Assembly: GCA_033239125.1 (NCBI GenBank)
Contig: BSWB01000004.1
Coordinates: 36,143,501-36,207,500, forward strand
Direction: 5' to 3'
From: Fagopyrum homotropicum
Lineage: Eukaryota > Streptophyta > Magnoliopsida > Caryophyllales > Polygonaceae
Length of the DNA: 64,000 nucleotides
Shown piece by piece: positions 11,401 to 24,058 of this stretch. The stretch's first letter is position 1, and the number at the start of each line of letters is the position of its first letter. The position numbers and the translations under genes were made by a program. Below the pieces are notes generated by a model. It searched no databases, had not been told where the DNA came from, and saw only the letters and a list, made by a program, of their open reading frames with translations.

Positions 11401-12289
11401 ATTGGTGCTACTAGTCAAACTAGTCCCTCCTTGTGTTTGTCTTACTTAGAAGGCTTGTGTAAGGTTAAAGAAGTGAGGGTTAAGTTAAGCTCTTCGTTAA
11501 GGGGTTTTGACACATAATTGGTCAAGGTTCTTTGCGGGAATATCTTGGTACATATCTTCATCTTTCCATTATCATCCATAATTCTACATTATGAGTTTCA
11601 CAAAATCTCGGCATGTTCATACGAAAATCTCATCAGAGATTTCCTTATTTCATCCGAGATTTGCCTTTGTTGCTCGATTTGAGGACTTTCAATCTAGATC
11701 GGGAACTGTGGCTTCAACCACACATTAGTAACTCATATGCATTTTCTATTACTCTAGCTTCTAATCATATTTGTCTAATCATATGAAAAAAAATTTCAAT
11801 TACAAAATAAAATATCGCTTTAGAAGTTAACAACATCAAATATATAAACAATGGTTTAAAACTAAAACATCGCTAAACTTCTTGATGTAGAGTGGATTAG
11901 GACCAAATCCAACGATGTTTGAACATAAATCACCCAACTCAATTATTAAAGTCGGTTCTTTGGCCTATAAATTTCCACCTATATTTCTCTTACTTCAAAC
12001 TGCCAAAAAGACCTTTGAATTTCGGAAGTCCTTCTTCATCATCAAAACTTGTCCAAAACCCCATCTTCTCTTAGATTTTGAAACCAATCCGAACATCAAT
12101 GTAATAAAAAAGAACTTGTGAGGCATATGCTCAAATAAAATGCTTAAAGTTCACAACAAAATCAAAGCCGTACATACATAAAGAGAGACTGTAAAACTTG
12201 ATCATTCAAAGATTACTTCTTGTTGAAGCCGACCTACATAGGTGAGTTGTTTCAAATAAGATTCGGAATGTGGCGACACATATTTCTTC
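11401..12289. other. Non-coding DNA, nothing recognised
   Basis: AT-rich sequence without a supportable gene. Words of the CTCGGC/CCGAGAT type continue to about 11665. Confidence 0.5.
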
Positions 12290-12294
12290 GTGTT

Positions 12295-12985
12295 TGATGT
12301 GATCGAGATTGCCTCGAACACGAAGGACTGGCGGTACGATTCCACTTGACTCAAACGGTATGAACGAGATGAAGATGGATTTAAAGGATCGAAATCCAGA
12401 TATGATGTGCAAACTCCCTCCGAATCTCACTTCGGGAATCCATCAAATCGAACGCCTCACCCTTGGAATCGCACTCCGGGTTTGACGAACCTTCGTTGTC
12501 TTCGCCTCTCACTAGGATAACTCCTTTAGCATCTCACCAAAGGTTGTGAAAATAAGCCTCTCACCTAGATTTCGGGATGATTTTGAAAAAACCAATAAAA
12601 CATTTTTAGAGAAAAATCTCTTTCATTCAACTTTAACTTGTTTGAACGTGCATTTATTTTGCATATAACTTTGCATGGCTCCATGCATGATCTTGGTAAA
12701 AAAAACCCACTCAAGTATAAACGCTGCTTCACTGTCGGGTCATTTTCACCCTCTTCCTCTTGGAATCTCGACTTCTCATAAACTACAAAGTTGTAGATCT
12801 TGAAAATATCTTTGAAAGTAGTACTTATGGGTCTTCAAACTCCAAACACAGCTCTAGATATAGGCATTTTACAGAGAGTGCGTAAATTTGATAACTTAGT
12901 TGGATCGAGCGGAATGTGACTTAACTTGATAACACTCGGAGTGAGCATTTTCGGCTTCATGTTGGGGATCTCGGGGATCACATCA
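12295..12985 (-). repeat. Family X LTR a (3' LTR)
   Basis: 691 bp, closely similar to 15911-16611 and 26314-27005. Followed on the right by the minus-strand polypurine tract (about 12986-13005) and the GATTCGAGG/CGAATCC block that ends gypsy pol regions. Confidence 0.82.
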
Positions 12986-13790
12986 TCCTCCCTCTTTAAA
13001 AGGATTCGCCTCGAATCCGAATCATCCTTGGGCGGGGCGAGTGTAGCAATGGGTGAAGGAGTGGGATCCGGTGGTGGAAGAGTAGGAACCAGTGGAGGAG
13101 TAGGTGGAGGAGGCGCGGGATCCAGTTACGAAGAGGCGGGGCTGGTGTAGAAGCCTTCGATGGTGGAATAGGCGGCGATTTGTACTTCATTTTCCTTGCC
13201 GCTTTCTCAACTCGGCTCGATTGAAAATAAGTCGCGTCTTTCATCCATTTTTCGATCGCTCTACGTCGTCGATCTTCTTCTTCTTGTTTTCTAGCCTCCT
13301 TTTCTCAACAATGTTTGCGACGTCGGTCTTCTTCCTCTTGTTTACGGGCTTCCTCTTCACAGCGACGAGCTTCTCTTCTCTTTCGTAGTCTTCGTAGTTC
13401 TTCATAGACGACCTCGTAAAGATCGTCTTCCATTTCGCTCAAACGAAGATAACCATCGTCATACTCTCGAATAGCCCATCGAACGTATTCTTCCGTTATT
13501 GTTCTTTTTGGATCACGTCTTCACATTCCCGAACAATTCACAACTTACAACAAGTTCGATTATCAAATCAACCGAGTATGCAAACTCGCAATAATAACTA
13601 AACAAATCAACAAATGAGTATGCAAACTACTAAAATCCGCAAACCGAATAACCAAACTCGTACTTTCCTTTCTTCTTCTTTTTTTACTTTTTTTAAATAT
13701 AATAAAGCATCTCTCCTTTTTTTTTCCCTTTATATGTTGCTATGTCACTTTTTTTTCCTTTTATATGTTGCTATGTCATTTTTAGCCGGT
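12986..13790 (-). pseudogene. Family X internal domain with charged coiled-coil Gag-like frame (first copy)
   Basis: Read on the minus strand from about 13547 the sequence encodes RRDPKRTITEEYVRWAI and a strongly charged Glu/Arg-rich helix, then a Pro-rich part (SPPIPPSKAST) running almost to the polypurine tract. The presumed start reads ATG-TGA here, and another TGA interrupts the helix, so this copy is broken. The second copy lies at 24064-24686 plus 16612-16831. No protease, RT or integrase is present. At the PBS side a 30-35 bp T-rich unit is repeated twice (about 13715-13785). This copy contains the empty site GCCGC (13198-13202) for the Athila insertion. Confidence 0.6.
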
Positions 13791-14699
13791 GCTTAACTTC
13801 TTCATTTACCAATCCACAGGCCATGGTGACGCCAGCGTTGCTCCGCCACAGTCTACATCACCACCGGGTAATCAACCTCTCTAACTTATCCTCCTGTTGA
13901 TTTGGGCTAAGAAAGGGGGCATAGGTGTAGCTAGACTCCTCTAGGCTCGAACTAGAGACCTCTTCATACATGGTCGGAACCAATTGTTGCCATTGTGGGG
14001 TATCGAACTCTGGACGTGTAGGTTGAGTTAATTTCAAAAAGCGGTGTAGAAGAATATCGAACCCTTTACCTTTTGCAACCCTTTTAGTTTCCAGATTTTT
14101 GTTTGGAACTACATACTTTGGGGAGGTGTTTTGATGCCTTAGATTATTATTTCACCGTTGAATTTTTTATATGATGTAGGTGGATACGAGTAGTTGAATG
14201 TATTAAAATTTGGTAACGATCCAACGGTCGGATTTGGAGTTATGATGTCCTGAAGTAGGAGAGTAACACAATTGGGTATAGAGTTAGATTTTTGGCTAAG
14301 TATGGGGTTGTAGGTTCTTAAGACATCTTTGGCTTTGTGTATAGGTTTGGTGGTTGTTTGTTTTTGGATTGTTGTTATTCTAGGTAAGAGTGTACATGGC
14401 AAAGTTATTGAAGATTTTTTCTCGGTATATTTGAGATTTAGTTGAAGGATCATTTTTTAGACTAAAGATGTATCGATGTGAGTTTCGGTGGGAAGTTTGA
14501 AAGCTAAAATCTTTCAAACTTGTAATCCTTTTTCCGTTCTAGAGTTGGTCTTTATGTCTTTAGTTCTAGTGAAAGCATTAAATACTTCCTAGATTGTTTC
14601 TAGGGTTTCGAGACTCAAGGGTCAAATCGCCTTTTTACTCTTACAAGGGTAAATTGATAATTTCTTTTAGATGACCTTTGGTAACCTAGAAGTTGAAAA
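13791..14699. other. Unassigned insertion-like DNA
   Basis: No gene recognised. It interrupts family X internal sequence. An open frame on the minus strand (14139-14453) has no recognisable features. Confidence 0.4.
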
Positions 14700-15550
14700 C
14701 TTCTAAGGTGTTGAATATGTTATTGATACACGTTTCATGTTATGATCAGGAGGTTGAGATTCGACTCATGTGGATTCAAGGGATATCGTTGACTGGACTT
14801 GACCTGGTTCAAGTAAGTCCACGGACTTACTTAGCCGACTTCTTCGTATTAGTATGTTGTGTATTGGTGGTGTGTGTTAGTTATGCTAAAACAACGAAAC
14901 CGGAATAGGACGACCTATATATTATATAATTGGCCCAAGTGTATGATAACGGGCGGTGACATCACTACCTAGCTCTTGCAAGAGTTAGGAGGTTCTCCGC
15001 GACTAGCCCAGACAGGTAGACGGTCGGATGCATCATTATCATTTCTTGCTGGTAAACGGGGACACAGGCGAGTTTTAGGGATTCTCGTGTCACAAACCGA
15101 AAGTTGAATTAGTAAGGAATAACGTAAATAAAGATAATAAACATACTTGAGTGTATGCATGCTGTGAGTATTTATCTTCCTTATATGTTTATGTGCCTTT
15201 ACCTTTATTCTAATGCTTATAATGTTAGCTAACGGTTTTATACCGCTTTATAGATGTCTTGCTGGTTAAAACGGTCGTAGAGTGATCCGTGGGATGGTCG
15301 GCCGGATCCACGTACTCATTTAGATGGAGACGGGGGCGTCTTCAGTTTCTTCATATACGTTACATTATATTTATGTCTTGTAAGGCTGATACATATCATT
15401 CATGTTAATATGATTTAATGTTTCAAATGATTTAAATACGTTTGTGCCTTGTTGTAAGATCATAGTAAAGTTGTTGACAAACTAAGGTCGGGACCCATTG
15501 TGAGGTCCTAAACATTAGCTCCCCAAGTTCTGAGAATTTGGGATGTTACA
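14700..15550 (+). repeat. 3' part of a Tekay-related LTR
   Basis: Ends GGGATGTTACA at 15550, like the 9012 LTR end. It shares ordered blocks with 8150-9012: a stretch AAGTCCACGGACTTACTTAG near 14815, a TTGACAAACTAAGGTC block near 15473 and a final TTGGGATGTTACA. The left boundary is uncertain and no polypurine tract or coding part is attached, so it is a fragment of a solo or truncated element. Confidence 0.65.
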
Positions 15551-15910
15551 TGTCATGCCATCCTTGGGAAAGTGATTGTTGGATTTATTACCATGGTAAT
15601 TACTTCTCTCGACTTCGCCGCCATCATGTCGAGATGCTTGACTACGATTCGGGTTCCCATGGGCACGACTATTCACATTTCGTTGTCAACGGTGGTTGCT
15701 TTGTTCATTCCGGTTTGCATGGTTCTTACCTCCTTGGATTTCGTCATGAGGGTTCAAGGAAAGGGGAGGCAACCTTCTCAATATCTCAACTAGTTAGGCT
15801 TCAATCCTATCCAAACGTTGGTCGATTTGATTACCACCGTTTCTATTGTCGTTGATGATCGTCATTACCGAAAGCTTGAGAAACTCGCACCGTTGGACTC
15901 TGATACCACT
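15551..15910 (-). pseudogene. Family X gag start and primer-binding site (copy b)
   Basis: On the minus strand the PBS (TGGTATCAGAGT, 15908 to 15897, complementary to the 3' end of initiator tRNA-Met) lies 2 bp from LTR b. Gag starts at 15865 with MTIINDNRNGGNQID and is cut by TAA after RLDRIEA where copy d has CAA (a C-to-T change). The family sequence stops at about 15553, at the same place where copy d is joined to its pol end. Confidence 0.65.
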
Positions 15911-16611
15911 TGATGTGATCGAGATCGCCTCGAACACGAAGGACCGACGGTACGATTCCACTTGACTCAAACGGTATGAACGAGATGAAGATGGATGGAT
16001 TTGAAGGATCGAAATCCATATATGATAAGCAAACTCCCTCCGAATCTCACTTCGGGAATCCCTCAAATCGAACGCCTCACCCTCGGAATTGCACTCCGGG
16101 TTTGACGAACCTTCGTTGTCTTCGCCTCTCACTAGGACAACTCCTTTAGCATCTCACCAAAGGTTGTGAAAATAAGCCTCTCACATAGATTTCGGGATGA
16201 TTTTGAGAAAACCAATAAAACATTTTTAGAGAAAAATCTCTTTCATTCAACTTTAACTTGTTTGGACGTGCATTTCTTTTGCATATAACTTTGCATGGCT
16301 CCATGCATGATCTTAGTAAAAAAAACCCACTCAAGTATAAACGCTGCTTCACTGTCGAGTCATTTTCACCCTCTTCCTCTTGGAATCTCAACTTCTCATA
16401 AACTACAAAGTTGTAGATCTTGAAAATAACTTTAAAAGTAGTACTTATGGGTCTTCTAACTCCAAACACAGATCTAGATATAGGCATAGGCATTTTACAG
16501 AGAGTGTGTAAATATGACAACTTAGCTGGATCGAGCGGAATGTGACTTAACTTGACCACGCTCGGAGTGAGCATTTTCGGCTTCATGTTGGGGATCTCGG
16601 GGATCACATCA
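15911..16611 (-). repeat. Family X LTR b
   Basis: 701 bp, with TGATGTGATC and GATCACATCA ends. PBS on its left, polypurine tract on its right. Confidence 0.8.
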
Positions 16612-16831
16612 TCCTCCCTCTCTTCAAAAGGATTCCTCATCGAATCCGAATCATCCATGGGCGGGGCGAGTGTAGCAATGGGTGAAGGAGTGGGATCCGG
16701 TGGTGGAAGAGCAGGAACCGGTGGAGGAGTAGGTGGAGGAGGCGCGGGATCCGGTTGCGAGGAGGCGGGGCTGTTGTAGAAGCCTTTGATGGTGGAATAG
16801 GCGGCGATTTGTACTTCATTTTGCTTGCCGC
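16612..16831 (-). other. Family X internal tail, interrupted by the Athila insertion
   Basis: Polypurine tract and Pro-rich tail (as 12986-13202). Its last five bases, GCCGC (16827-16831), are the left target duplication; the domain resumes at 24059. Confidence 0.8.
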
Positions 16832-18287
16832 TGATAACACGATTTATGACGTAGGTTTAAGCACTCATTTAGATAGTTTTTCCGCTCATTCATGCATGGT
16901 TTAGCACTAGTTCATGACGTTTGCATCCAATTCTTGTATATTTGTCGAGATAGACGTCTACACGGACTTTTGCATGATTTGTAGGTATTTTGGGAGCTTT
17001 AGGAGCTTAATCGATACATTCGAGGATCATTCTTCGAGATGACACACCTTCGGACCCATTGGGAAGCGAGTTAGGAGCAAAGGAGAACACATGGGACCTT
17101 GTTGGTGCATGTCTTGCACCAAATCGTGGCTTAATGATCCATAGAAGTCTGAATCACCAAAACCACGGCCACTGGGACTTCCACGGGCGTGGAAATAGGT
17201 CGTGGTTCTCCCTGCACAGCTGCGACAGCTGTCCCACGATCTCCATAATCGACCCTTGCCCTTGATGGTGTATAAAAGGTGGTCCTGCAGGCTGTTGAGG
17301 GCAGACCCCATCATTCCATTCTCTCCCACACTCTCAACAACACATATTCTCTCATTGGAAGAGAGGATTCGGGAGATTCGTGGAGGAGAATCAAGGCTTC
17401 CATTGAAGAAGAAGAGGAGAACACACCACTCTTAGTTTTTCATAGTTTTTAGAGAGATTTTGGAGCAACTTGTTGGAAACGTTTGCAAGGGTTTGTAAGG
17501 AACGATTTGAACCTTCTTTTGAAGGGTTGTAAGTTTTACTTAAACTCATTTTCAGCTTGGATTTCCTTGTTCTACTTGTGCATCTCTATTTCACTTCATT
17601 TACTTGCCATGGAAGCCTTGATTGTATGCTTGATGAGTTTGAATATTATGATGCATGTTGTTGGCTAAATAGATGCGATTTTAGGGTAAGGGAAAGATGG
17701 TTATGGCTTGAACTATGATAAAATAGACTTAAATGTATCCTTGGACGATTTGCTTGCTCGTACTTAAGTACTGTTAGAAATGACGGTTTGTTCTAGACAA
17801 ACCACGGCCGTGGAATGTGATGAACTACCCGTGGTTTGCTTCTGTTATGTTTGTATTGATAAATCTGCATGATAGGATGTTAGATTGTTGAAATCCTAGT
17901 GTTTGTTAAGCTAAATCTAGCTTAGGGTGACCTAACGCTAGCAATCTAAGTGAGGAAAGAGACCTACCCGGTAATTTCCGATCTTAAGTATCAAAGATGA
18001 TGAACTCTATGTAGTAGTGAGCCTCATAAGCCGCTATTGGATTGAGTGTGCTAAGATTGATGTTTAGGACTTGCCTTCCCGAGACTTACCCGGTAAGGAG
18101 AGGTTAGATCCCTAGATAGCAATCCGGTTTGTGTAGATTTCCCAACCCTAGGCTCCTAGAGACTTACCCGGTGATAGGACCTTAGTTGCGGGATTAGTGG
18201 ATCATGAGACCTACCCGGTGATTGGTTCCATTTGAGAAACACCCTTTCCCAACATACCATAGTTGATCCAAGGAATGACTAGATATC
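16832..18287 (+). repeat. Athila Y 5' LTR, 3'-truncated
   Basis: Starts TGATAACACG and matches 22215-23670; the last about 390 bp of the LTR are missing. Contains CCACGGCCGTGG-type words at 17163-17205 and 17801-17813. Confidence 0.88.
17271..17277 (+). promoter_or_regulatory. TATA box of the Athila Y 5' LTR
   Basis: TATAAAA in the middle of the LTR, followed by a short GC-richer stretch and CT-rich sequence, as expected for the U3/R boundary. The same box is at 22654-22660 in the 3' LTR. Confidence 0.65.
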
Positions 18288-20534
18288 TTTTCTGAGTATA
18301 TTGAAAACATCATGGAAGTGTTTATGGATGATTTCTCTGTTTATGGATCTTCATTTGATGAATGTTTAGCTAACTTGTCCTTGGTGCTTAAAAGATGTGA
18401 GGAGACTAATCTAGTCTTGAATTGGGAGAAATGCCACTTCATGGTAAGTGAAGGTATTGTGTTGGGACATTTGGTGTCCAACCATGGCATTGAGGTTGAT
18501 AGAGCTAAGATAGAAACCATAGAGAAGTTGCCACCACCTACCTCGGTGAAGGGGGTAAGGAGTTTTCTAGGGCATGCCGGTTTTTACCAGAGATTCATTA
18601 AAGATTTCTCTAAGATTTCTAAACCTCTTACTAACCTACTAATGAAAGATGTTGAGTTTGTTTTCTCCAAGGATTTCCTTGAGGCTTTTTGTAGGTTGAA
18701 GAACGCTTTGATCTCCGCACCCATCATGCAACCTCCAGATTGGAGTCTACCGTTTGAGATCATGTGTGACGCGAGTCATGTAGCCGTTGGGGCTGTTTTG
18801 GGACAAAGGAAATATGGGCTTACACATGCCATTTATTATGCTAGCAAGACGCTAGATGATGCCCAACTCAATTATGCTACCACCGAGAAGGAGTTGCTAG
18901 CGGTTGTGTATGCATTTGAGAAGTTCCGCTCGTATCTTGTTGGAGCGAAGGTCATTGTGTATACGGATCATACGGCGATCCGTCACCTCCTTACAAAGAA
19001 GGATGCCAAGCCTCGTTTGATTCGGTGGATCCTTCTTCTTCAAGAGTTTGATTTGGAAATCCGGGATAAGAAGGGGTCCGAAAATTCTGTGGCGGATAAC
19101 CTTAGTAGACTCCCACCATTGGAGATTGAGAGAGATGACATCCCGATTGATGACTCATTCCGGGATGAGCAATTACAAATGGTGGAGGAGTGCTTGCTTC
19201 AAGTGACAAGAGGTAACGAGCCATGGTATGCCGACATTGTAAACTACCTTGTGGAGGTAACGAGCCATGGTATGCCGACATTCCGGGATGAGCAATTACA
19301 AATGGTGGAGGAGTCCTATGCCCAAAGGAAGAAATTCTTCAAGGATGTGAGGCATTACTATTGAAGTGAACCGCTTTTGTTCAAGAGAGGGCCGGATGGA
19401 GTCTTTAGGAGATGCATACCGGATGATAAGGTGGAGAGTGTGATCCGCCATTGTCATTCCTTGTCATGTGGAGGGCATGCTAGCTCACACAAGACATGTG
19501 CAAAGGTGTTGCAATCCGGGTTCTATTGGCCAAGTTTGTTCAAGGATATGCAGAATTTTGTGGTAGTATGTGATGCTTGCCAAAGGACGGGCAACATCTC
19601 AAGGAGGAATGAGATGTCCTTAAACAACATACAAGAAGTGGAGATATTTGATGTGTGGGGTGTGGACTTCATGGGACCATTCCCCTCTTCTTATGGCAAC
19701 CTCTACATCCTATTGGCGGTAGACTATGTTTCGAGATGGGTGGAGGCAATCGCCTCTCCCACAAATGATGCCAAGGTTGTGGTGTGGTTCTTCAACCGAG
19801 TGATCTTTCCTAGGTTTGGGACACCAAGGGTGATCATAAGTGATGGAGGAAAGCACTTCACTAATAGGAACTTTGGGACACTTTTGGCTAAGTATGGGGT
19901 GACTCATAAGGTAGCAACACCTTACCATCCCCAAACTAGTGGCCAAGTGGAGATCTCCAACCGGGAGATAAAAGGGATCCTTGAGAAGACGGTTTCTAGA
20001 ACGAGAAAGGATTGGGCTATGAAGCTCGATGATGCCTTGTGGGCATATAGAACCGCTTTCAAGACACTGATGGGCACCACTCCCTACAAGCTAATCTATG
20101 GCAAGTCTTGCCACCTTCCGGTAGAGATGGAGCATAGAGCATATTGGGCCATTAGGTGGCTAAATTTTGACCTCAAGGAGGCCGGTGAGAAGAGATTGCT
20201 AGACATGAACGCTCTTGAGGAGATCCGGTTGGATGCCTATAAAAACGACCGGATCTACAAAGAAAGGACCAAACGATGGCATGACAAGCGTCTCATCCCG
20301 AAGGAGTTGAGTGTAGGCGACCTTGTCCTTCTCTTCAACTCGAGGCTGCGGCTCTTCCCCGGAAAGCTAAAGTCAAGATGGACGGGTCCTTATGTGGTGA
20401 AGAAGATCTTTCCCCACGGAGTGGTTGAGATAGGAGGGAAGCATTGTGGAGACTTTAAGGTGAATGGGCACCGGTTGAAGAAGTATATCCCGGGAGCTCC
20501 GGTGGACATGATTGCCCCACTTCACCATGAATAA
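18288..20534 (+). pseudogene. Athila Pol remnant: RT (partial), RNase H, integrase
   Basis: Open frame begins in the RT palm just before the FMDD motif (about 18324-18335) and continues through RT connection ([20 protein letters not shown]), RNase H ([29 protein letters not shown]) and integrase ([56 protein letters not shown]) to [13 protein letters not shown]. These are the signatures of the Athila lineage. A single TGA at 19362-19364 replaces the Trp codon found at the same place in the copy at 39.4 kb. The linker at 19157-19314 carries scrambled duplications. The N-terminal half of RT is missing. Confidence 0.92.
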
Positions 20535-22214
20535 GATGCCCCCGAGTTTGGTCAAGCTAATGACCTTAAAGAAGCGCTTGGTGGGAGGTAACCCATTGGT
20601 AGACATCTTTCCCTTTTTCGTTTTTGTTTTTGTTTTTCATTTTTTTGTTTTTGTGTTTTTGTGTGTGTTTGGAGTTGGTGTGCTAGAATCCAAGTAGCAT
20701 GGAAGCCTTGCATGGCATATGGATGATGATGATGAGCCCCTCATCAATTGTGGGTGGAGCGGACGCGGAACTTGGACGGCTAGCGGTGCCTAGCGCGGGT
20801 CCCGATGCCATAACGAACACCTTGAGCTCTCTACCATCGTTGATAGGATCATCCACCATCAATCCACTTGAGTGAACCCGAATACCGAAGCAAACTATTT
20901 TACATTGTGAGAACCCTCTTTCACTTTTCTTTACTTCATTTACACATTGGGGCCAATGTGTTTCTAAGTATGGGGTGGGTGTTTTATGATCACTTGCATG
21001 ATTAGCATCTAGGATAGTTTAATATTGTCACATGTTTTGCATTGTACATAGATATTTCGAAAATTCAAAAAAATCAGAAAATTTAAAGTTTTTTTAGTGC
21101 TTCTAAGCCTGGGAATGACCCTTATGATGAAATTGTCTTGTGAATTGGCTATGGATGACCTTGTGTGTTGAATAGATGAATGCATATGTGGACTTGAAGT
21201 ACTTATCTTGAATCCCATGAATGATTTGTGATTATGATGCTTGCCTTGATTGGATTGAGGATTGAAAGTCGAAATTGCATGCTAGTTCATGCACATCATT
21301 TAGGAATGACTAAGGCAATTCATTTTCATTTACTTCTCATCTTGATCATGTTGTTTGAGCACCTCAATTGATATAAAAATTTGACCTCTTTTGACCCATC
21401 CAGGAATAGGAGCATGCTAGTGTGTTGATGTGTGTGAAAAGCAAGTGTGGGGTGAAATTGTTGATGAATGAATGTCGTGAATGAAGTGCTGAAATTATTG
21501 TGAAAGTGTAGACAAAAATATAGGTTTGGGGACGTTGGTTTAAATGACGAATAACTCGGCACCATTCACATAATCGGGTGTTTGTGCCTTGCCAAAGTCA
21601 AATAAACCGATAGTCCTAACGAGCTTTGGTATGTGTGCCCGGTGTGGAGCACCTCAAAAAATAAAAAAAGCCCGAGGCCCGCTAATCACCAAGGTTTCGG
21701 TTTTTGTACACCAATGCCAATGTCTCAAAAATAAGTGAAAGAAAAAGAAGAAAAGAAAGAAAAGAAGGAGAAAATATACACTTGTGAGAAATTGATCAAA
21801 AACGAAATTGTGGAGTTAGTTCCATTCCCGGATTAGCATCACATGACCTAGAAAAAATCCCCACCCAATCACAACGTTTCTTAGCCTCTTACTTCCTAAG
21901 TCCTTGTGACCTATTTGCATGTGTGTAAGACTTAGTGATCTAGATTGGATATACTCATGATCATCTTGGTTTCTTCATCTTTACCTTTCATACATACTTT
22001 CTAAGTTAAGTATAATTGTCTTTCCGTGCCTTCATTCATTTGATGCATGATTGCTTGTCCATTTACCATGAAACATGACTATGAAGGTGATCCAATATTA
22101 GAAGCACAATCCCAAAAATATTTTCAGTTTTCTTGCATTCATAAATTATGTCATCTCTTAGTCTATAGTCGGACTTTGCTCGGGGACGAGCAAACCTTAA
22201 GTATGGGGTATTTT
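20535..22214 (+). other. Athila Y 3' non-coding region and polypurine tract
   Basis: Begins with the Athila post-pol block (AAGAAGCGCTTGGTGGGAGG near 20570) and includes the ATTGGGGCCAATGTG/AAGTATGGGGTG block near 20946. No open frame like the ORF-1 of the copy at 41.3 kb. The purine-rich AAGTATGGGGTATTTT (22199-22214) directly precedes the 3' LTR. Confidence 0.7.
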
Positions 22215-24058
22215 TGATAACACGATTTATGACATAGGTTTAAGCACTCATTTAGATAGTTTTTCCGCTCATTCATGCATGGTTTAGCACTAGTTCATGA
22301 CGTTTGCATCCAATTCTTGTATATTTGTCGAGATAGACGTCTACACGGACTTTTGCATGATTTGTAGGTATTTTGGGAGCTTTAGGAGCTTAATCGATAC
22401 ATTCGAGGATCATTCCTCGAGATTACACACCTTCGGACCCATTGGGAAGCGAGTTAGGAGCAAAGGAGAACACATGGGACCTTGTTGGTGCATGTCTTGC
22501 ACCAAATCGTGGCTTGATGATCCATAGAACTCTGAATCACCAAAACCACGGCCACTGGGACTTCCACGGGCGTGGAAATAGGTCGTGGTTCTCCCTTCAC
22601 AGCTACGACAACTGTCCCACGATCTCCATAATCAACCCTTACCCTTGATGGTGTATAAAAGGTGGTCATGCAGGCTGTTGAGGGCAGACCCCATCATTCC
22701 ATTCTCTCCCACACTCTCAACAACACATGTTCTCTCATTGGAAGAGAGGATTTGGGAGATTCTTGAAGGAGAATCAAGGCTTCCATTGGAGAAGAAGAGG
22801 AGAACACACCACTCTTAGTTTTTCATAGTTTTTAGAGAGATTTTGGAGCAACTTGTTGGAAACGTTTACAAGGGTTTGTAAGGAACGATTTGAACCTTCT
22901 TTTGAAGGGTTGTAAGTCTTACTTAAACTCATTTTCATCTTGGATTTCCTTGTTCTACTTGTGCATCTCTATTTCACTTCATTTACTTGCCATGGAAGCC
23001 TTGATTGTATGTTTGATGAGTTTGAATGTTATGATGCATGTTGTTGGCTAAATAGATGCGATTTTAGGGTAAGGGAAAGATGGTTATGGCTTGGACTATG
23101 ATAGAATAGACTTAAATGTATCCTTGGACGATTTGCTTGCTCGTACTTAAGTGCTGTTAGAAATCACGGTTTGTTCTAGACAAACCACGGCCGTGGAATG
23201 TGATGAACTACCCGTGGTTTGCTTTTGTTATGTTTGTATTGATAAATCTGCATGATAGGATGTTAGATTGTTGAAATTCTAGTCTTTGTTAAGCTAAATC
23301 TAGCTTAGGGTGACCTAACGCTAGCAATCTAAGTGATGAAAGAGACCTACCCGGTAATTTCCGATCTTAAGTATCAAAGATGATGAACTCTAGGTAGTAG
23401 TGAGCCTCATAAGCCGCTATTGGATTGAGTGTGCTAGGATTGATGTTTAGGACTTTCCTTCCCGAGACTTACCTGGTAAGGAGAGGTTAGATCCCTAGAT
23501 AGCAATCCGGTTTGTGTAGATTTCCCAACCCTAGGCTCCTAGAGACTTACCCGGTGATAGGACCTTAGTTGCGGGATTAGTGGATCATGAGACCTACCCG
23601 GTGATTGGTTCCATTTGAGAAACACCATTTCCCAACATACCATAGTTGATCCAAGGAATGAATAGATAGCTTGAGTCCTATGCCATAACCGGAATTTCTA
23701 ACCCATAGACTCCGCTTTTCTCTCTTGATTACCTATCTCGTGTTTGTGTTTGCTTATTTGCCTTGCTAGTTTAGTTATTTGTTAAATCTTGCATGATTTG
23801 TGATCTTTGATTGATCACCACAAAACCAATCCAAAAACATTGAGATTTTCATTTCTTTATTTCTTTCTCCTTTCTTAGCCTAGATCAACACTATCCTTAG
23901 TCACTATTGATTCAATTTCACCTTAGTCTTTGTGTTCGACCTCGGAATACTATCCTTACTACAAAACGACCCATACACTGTGGGTTCGCTAGGAGTTAGG
24001 AAAAATAGTTCGAGTTATAAATTTAAGACTTTTGCGTGCATCAATTCCTACCGTAACA
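22215..24058 (+). repeat. Athila Y 3' LTR (complete)
   Basis: 1844 bp, TGATAACACG to CTACCGTAACA. TATA box at 22654-22660; CCACGGCC words near 22546-22590 and 23185-23197. Confidence 0.9.

Larger units (their letters stand above)
16832..24058 (+). mobile_element. Athila-lineage Ty3/gypsy retrotransposon (copy Y), defective
   Basis: Flanked by GCCGC on both sides (16827-16831 and 24059-24063). Contains a 5' LTR truncated at about 18287 and fused directly to RT, a pol remnant to 20534, a 1.7 kb non-coding 3' part and a full 3' LTR (22215-24058). PBS, gag, protease and the first part of RT are deleted. By eye I count about 35 substitutions over about 1.45 kb of shared LTR, so the insertion is not very old. 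Confidence 0.92.

Noticed and set aside
13900..14030. Possible tRNA-derived SINE (GGCTCGAACTAGAGACCTC looks like a B box)
   Set aside because: No convincing A box at the right distance, no tail and no target duplication seen.
15538..15855. 105-codon plus-strand open frame rich in His and Tyr
   Set aside because: Antisense shadow of the family X gag start, which has the primer site and a better coding signature on the minus strand.
16146..16658. 170-codon minus-strand open frame
   Set aside because: It lies almost entirely inside LTR b across the polypurine tract, and its parallels at 25562-25915 and 26660-27001 are also LTR sequence; coding by chance.
17202..17435. Basic open frame present in both Athila Y LTRs (also 22585-22818)
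   Set aside because: Repeated only because the LTR is repeated; it overlaps the TATA/transcript start region and has no protein features.
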